DNA of 64,000 nt from Asticcacaulis currens (GTDB lineage Bacteria > Pseudomonadota > Alphaproteobacteria > Caulobacterales > Caulobacteraceae). Positions 62,273 through 64,000 of the stretch are shown one piece after another. Under the pieces are notes generated by a model. That model was not told where the DNA came from and made no database searches. It saw nothing but the letters and a program-made list of their open reading frames with translations. Within the stretch, counting starts at the first letter, position 1. Each line of letters opens with the position of its first letter. A program made the position numbers and the translations under genes. Location of the stretch: contig NZ_JAQQKW010000014.1 in NCBI RefSeq assembly GCF_028550395.1, forward strand, positions 1-64,000. Reading direction: 5' to 3'.

Positions 62273-63496
62273 ATGACCCGTTTTTCGTATCCTTTGGGGG
62301 GTATGACGCGCCGTGCGGCGGTAGCCTTGAGTCTGGCGGCTCTGGGCGGCAGCGCCCTGCGCCCCCAGATCATGGCGCAGGGCCCGCAAACCGGTGAGGG
62401 GCCCAACACGCCTGCCCTCAAGGACTGGCCTACGCTGGACGCCCTGGCGCAGGCCATGATCGACACCCGTCAGACGCCGGGCCTGAGCCTGAGCGTCATG
62501 CACAAGGGCGTCATGCTCTATTCCAAAGGCTTTGGTCAGTCGGATATCGACAGCGCCGTCTCTCTCACGCCGCAAACGAGCCTGCGCATCGCCTCGATCA
62601 CCAAACAGTTCACCGCCGTGGCCATTCTGGTGCTGGCCGAACAGGGGCTGCTGAGCGTTCACGACCCGCTGTCGAAATTCCTGCCGGATTTCCCACGCGC
62701 CACTGAGGTCAGCCTGCGTCAGTTGATGAGCCACACCTCCGGTATCGGCGACTATATCAACCGTCAGGACCACAGTATTCTGGATGAGGCACGCACCCGC
62801 GATTACAGCAGCGAGGATATTCTCAAGCTGATCCGTGCGGGCAAGCCGCTCTATCGCTTTGCGCCCGGCATGGGCTGGGCCTATTCCAATTCCGGTTTTA
62901 CCTTGCTGTCGTCGATCGTTGAGCGCCTGTCCGGTCAGACCTTTGCCGATTTTTGCCGCAAACACCTGTTCGAGCGCGCCGGCATGGCCAATACGACCAT
63001 CGACCAGAGTTGCGAGGTCACCAATGCGGTGACGCGCGGCTACACGCCGACCCGAGGGGGCTTCCTGCCCAACCTGCCGGTTTCGCCCACCTTCCTGCGC
63101 GGGGCAGGGGCCATCCGTTCGACGACCGAGGACCTGTGTCGCTGGCACGCCGCCCTGCTGAACCATCAGATTGTCAAGCCTTACAGCGTCGAGGCCATGA
63201 TGACGCCGGCTCTGCTGAAGACCGGTAAGCCCGCGTGGGAGCGGCAGGGCAATGAGCCCCTGAACTATGGGTTCGGCGTGGGGCTGGGCATCACCGAAGA
63301 CAGCCGCCGCTATTGCACGCATGGCGGGCGGATTAATGGCTTCACCGGCCATCTGCGTAGCTTTATCGACGAGCAGGTGACGCTGGCCATCCTCTATAAT
63401 TGCGACGGCGGCGGCGCGGCGAGCTTCGGGGCCGCCCAGAAGGCCCTGCGGCAGGAGGCCTCCCGGTTGGGTTTGGAAGCCGCCACTCAGGTATGA
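62273..63496 (+). CDS. Serine hydrolase, class C beta-lactamase/PBP4-like fold
   Basis: A 407-residue exported enzyme. An N-terminal Arg pair and hydrophobic stretch (MTRRAAVALSLAALGGSAL) suggest Tat or Sec export. Active-site motifs of the class C/DD-peptidase family are complete: S108-x-x-K in SITK, Y204-S-N in YSNSG, and the HGG triad (THGGRINGF) near residue 355. The substrate is not evident; relatives include D,D-peptidases, esterases and beta-lactamases. Two starts are possible, 62273 and 62303; the second begins nearer the signal but has a very close GGGGGG. A CtrA-like box lies upstream. Confidence 0.85.
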   Translation: MTRFSYPLGGMTRRAAVALSLAALGGSALRPQIMAQGPQTGEGPNTPALKDWPTLDALAQAMIDTRQTPGLSLSVMHKGVMLYSKGFGQSDIDSAVSLTPQTSLRIASITKQFTAVAILVLAEQGLLSVHDPLSKFLPDFPRATEVSLRQLMSHTSGIGDYINRQDHSILDEARTRDYSSEDILKLIRAGKPLYRFAPGMGWAYSNSGFTLLSSIVERLSGQTFADFCRKHLFERAGMANTTIDQSCEVTNAVTRGYTPTRGGFLPNLPVSPTFLRGAGAIRSTTEDLCRWHAALLNHQIVKPYSVEAMMTPALLKTGKPAWERQGNEPLNYGFGVGLGITEDSRRYCTHGGRINGFTGHLRSFIDEQVTLAILYNCDGGGAASFGAAQKALRQEASRLGLEAATQV

Positions 63497-63504
63497 TGGC
63501 AAAA

Positions 63505-63531
63505 AAAGCCCGCCGTTTCCGGCGGGCTTTT
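63505..63531. terminator. Bidirectional terminator between the hydrolase and gltA
   Basis: 8-bp arms GCCCGCCG (63508-63515) and CGGCGGGC (63520-63527) with loop TTTC, flanked by an A run and a T run. It serves both convergent genes. Confidence 0.9.
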
Positions 63532-63551
63532 CCGTTTTCGCTTGAGCCGCT

Positions 63552-64000
63552 TTAGCCGCGTTGCGACAGCGGCACGAAGTCGCGTTGCGTCGCGCCGGTA
63601 TAGAGCTGACGCGGACGGCCGATCTTCTGACCCGGATCCTCGATCATTTCCTTCCACTGGGCGATCCAGCCCACGGTGCGCGCCAGAGCGAACAGCACGG
63701 TGAACATGGTGGTGGGGAAGCCCATGGCCGACAGGGTGATGCCGGAATAGAAATCGACGTTCGGGAACAGCTTGCGCTCGATGAAGAATTCGTCCTTCAG
63801 GGCGACGGCTTCCAGCTCCTTGGCGACCTGGAACAGCGGATCGTTTTCGCGGCCCGTCGCGGCCAGAACTTCGTAGGCCGAGGTCTGCATGACCTTGGCG
63901 CGCGGATCGTAGTTCTTATACACGCGGTGACCGAAGCCCATCAGCTTGTAGCGGCGGTCCTTCACGCCAGCGATGAATTCCGGGATCTTTTCCGGCGTGC
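63552..64000 (-). CDS. gltA: Citrate synthase, C-terminal part (runs off the window)
   Basis: The last ~149 residues of citrate synthase, which condenses oxaloacetate and acetyl-CoA. The visible part has [26 protein letters not shown], read in two phrases: [10 protein letters not shown] holds the catalytic His region and the Arg of the citrate site, and [13 protein letters not shown] has Asp (in NVDFYSG) of the active site. It ends [22 protein letters not shown], typical of the hexameric bacterial type. The reading frame is open to the window edge, so the gene is cut, not broken. Confidence 0.95.
   Translation of the reverse strand, partial: TPEKIPEFIAGVKDRRYKLMGFGHRVYKNYDPRAKVMQTSAYEVLAATGRENDPLFQVAKELEAVALKDEFFIERKLFPNVDFYSGITLSAMGFPTTMFTVLFALARTVGWIAQWKEMIEDPGQKIGRPRQLYTGATQRDFVPLSQRG

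Noticed and set aside
62414-63502. Antisense frame across the serine hydrolase gene
   Set aside because: The sense gene has intact SxxK, YxN and HGG motifs; the antisense product is a composition artefact.

Overview
The window reads as chromosome of a free-living alphaproteobacterium, most likely a member of the Caulobacteraceae. An Asticcacaulis-like genome would fit the moderate, roughly 60% G+C that I judge by eye. The evidence is the 14-subunit alphaproteobacterial/mitochondrial-type nuo operon followed by birA-coaX-rnj, the compact ProS, type 2 heme A synthase, LpxI in place of LpxH, the order rpsB-tsf-pyrH-frr-uppS-cdsA-dxr-rseP-bamA-skp-lpxD-fabZ-lpxA-lpxI-lpxB, a tandem cold-shock-domain protein, and one perfect CtrA-type box (TTAA-N7-TTAA). 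No phage, transposase, CRISPR array or plasmid gene was seen. This is core chromosome, not an accessory island.

Layout. 1-3841: a small membrane protein and a large autotransporter, both on the minus strand, each with its own terminator. 4166-4379: two identical tRNA-Asp genes (minus). 4701-20180: complex I (nuoA to nuoN), interrupted by two extra membrane-protein genes (after nuoD and after nuoF) and by a palindromic repeat between nuoI and nuoJ. The operon ends in a strong terminator. 20246-23419: birA, coaX and rnj, overlapping. 23550-25592: PHA synthase (minus), in a convergent arrangement with rnj. 25784-29049: a small exported protein, glpX and recJ. 29118-29293: two identical tRNA-Glu genes. 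29555-31527: double cold-shock protein, glutaminyl cyclase and a DUF192 lipoprotein. 31617-31693: tRNA-Pro, followed by a structured region holding a partial copy of the tRNA 3' end. 31966-36531: an L,D-transpeptidase, small membrane proteins, ctaA, and a Tat-exported PhoX-like protein (minus). 36808-42850: rplM-rpsI, argC and two small membrane proteins, proS, lolC/E and lolD. 42911-46544: a 28-residue membrane peptide behind a LexA-like operator, then dnaE. 46797-62134: translation factors, nucleotide and lipid precursors, outer-membrane assembly and the lipid A pathway. 62273-64000: a serine hydrolase behind a CtrA box, and the 3' part of citrate synthase (minus).

How the genes work together. 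NADH oxidation by complex I and haem A synthesis for the terminal oxidase (ctaA) serve respiration. glpX, gltA and phaC belong to central carbon metabolism and carbon storage. The rpsB-lpxB block joins translation (S2, EF-Ts, RRF) to envelope growth: UMP kinase, undecaprenyl-PP, CDP-diacylglycerol, the MEP pathway, RseP, BamA/Skp and lipid A. LolCDE adds lipoprotein export.

The strongest leads are: (1) the micropeptide upstream of dnaE, whose promoter carries a near-consensus alphaproteobacterial SOS box between -35 and -10 and which resembles the known Caulobacter division inhibitor SidA; (2) the two uncharacterised membrane proteins inside the nuo operon; (3) mirrored hairpin repeats at both convergent gene junctions; (4) a shared motif in three tRNA promoters; (5) a CtrA-box promoter before a serine hydrolase. 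All functions come from reading the sequence and from remembered family features. No database search or folding program was run.
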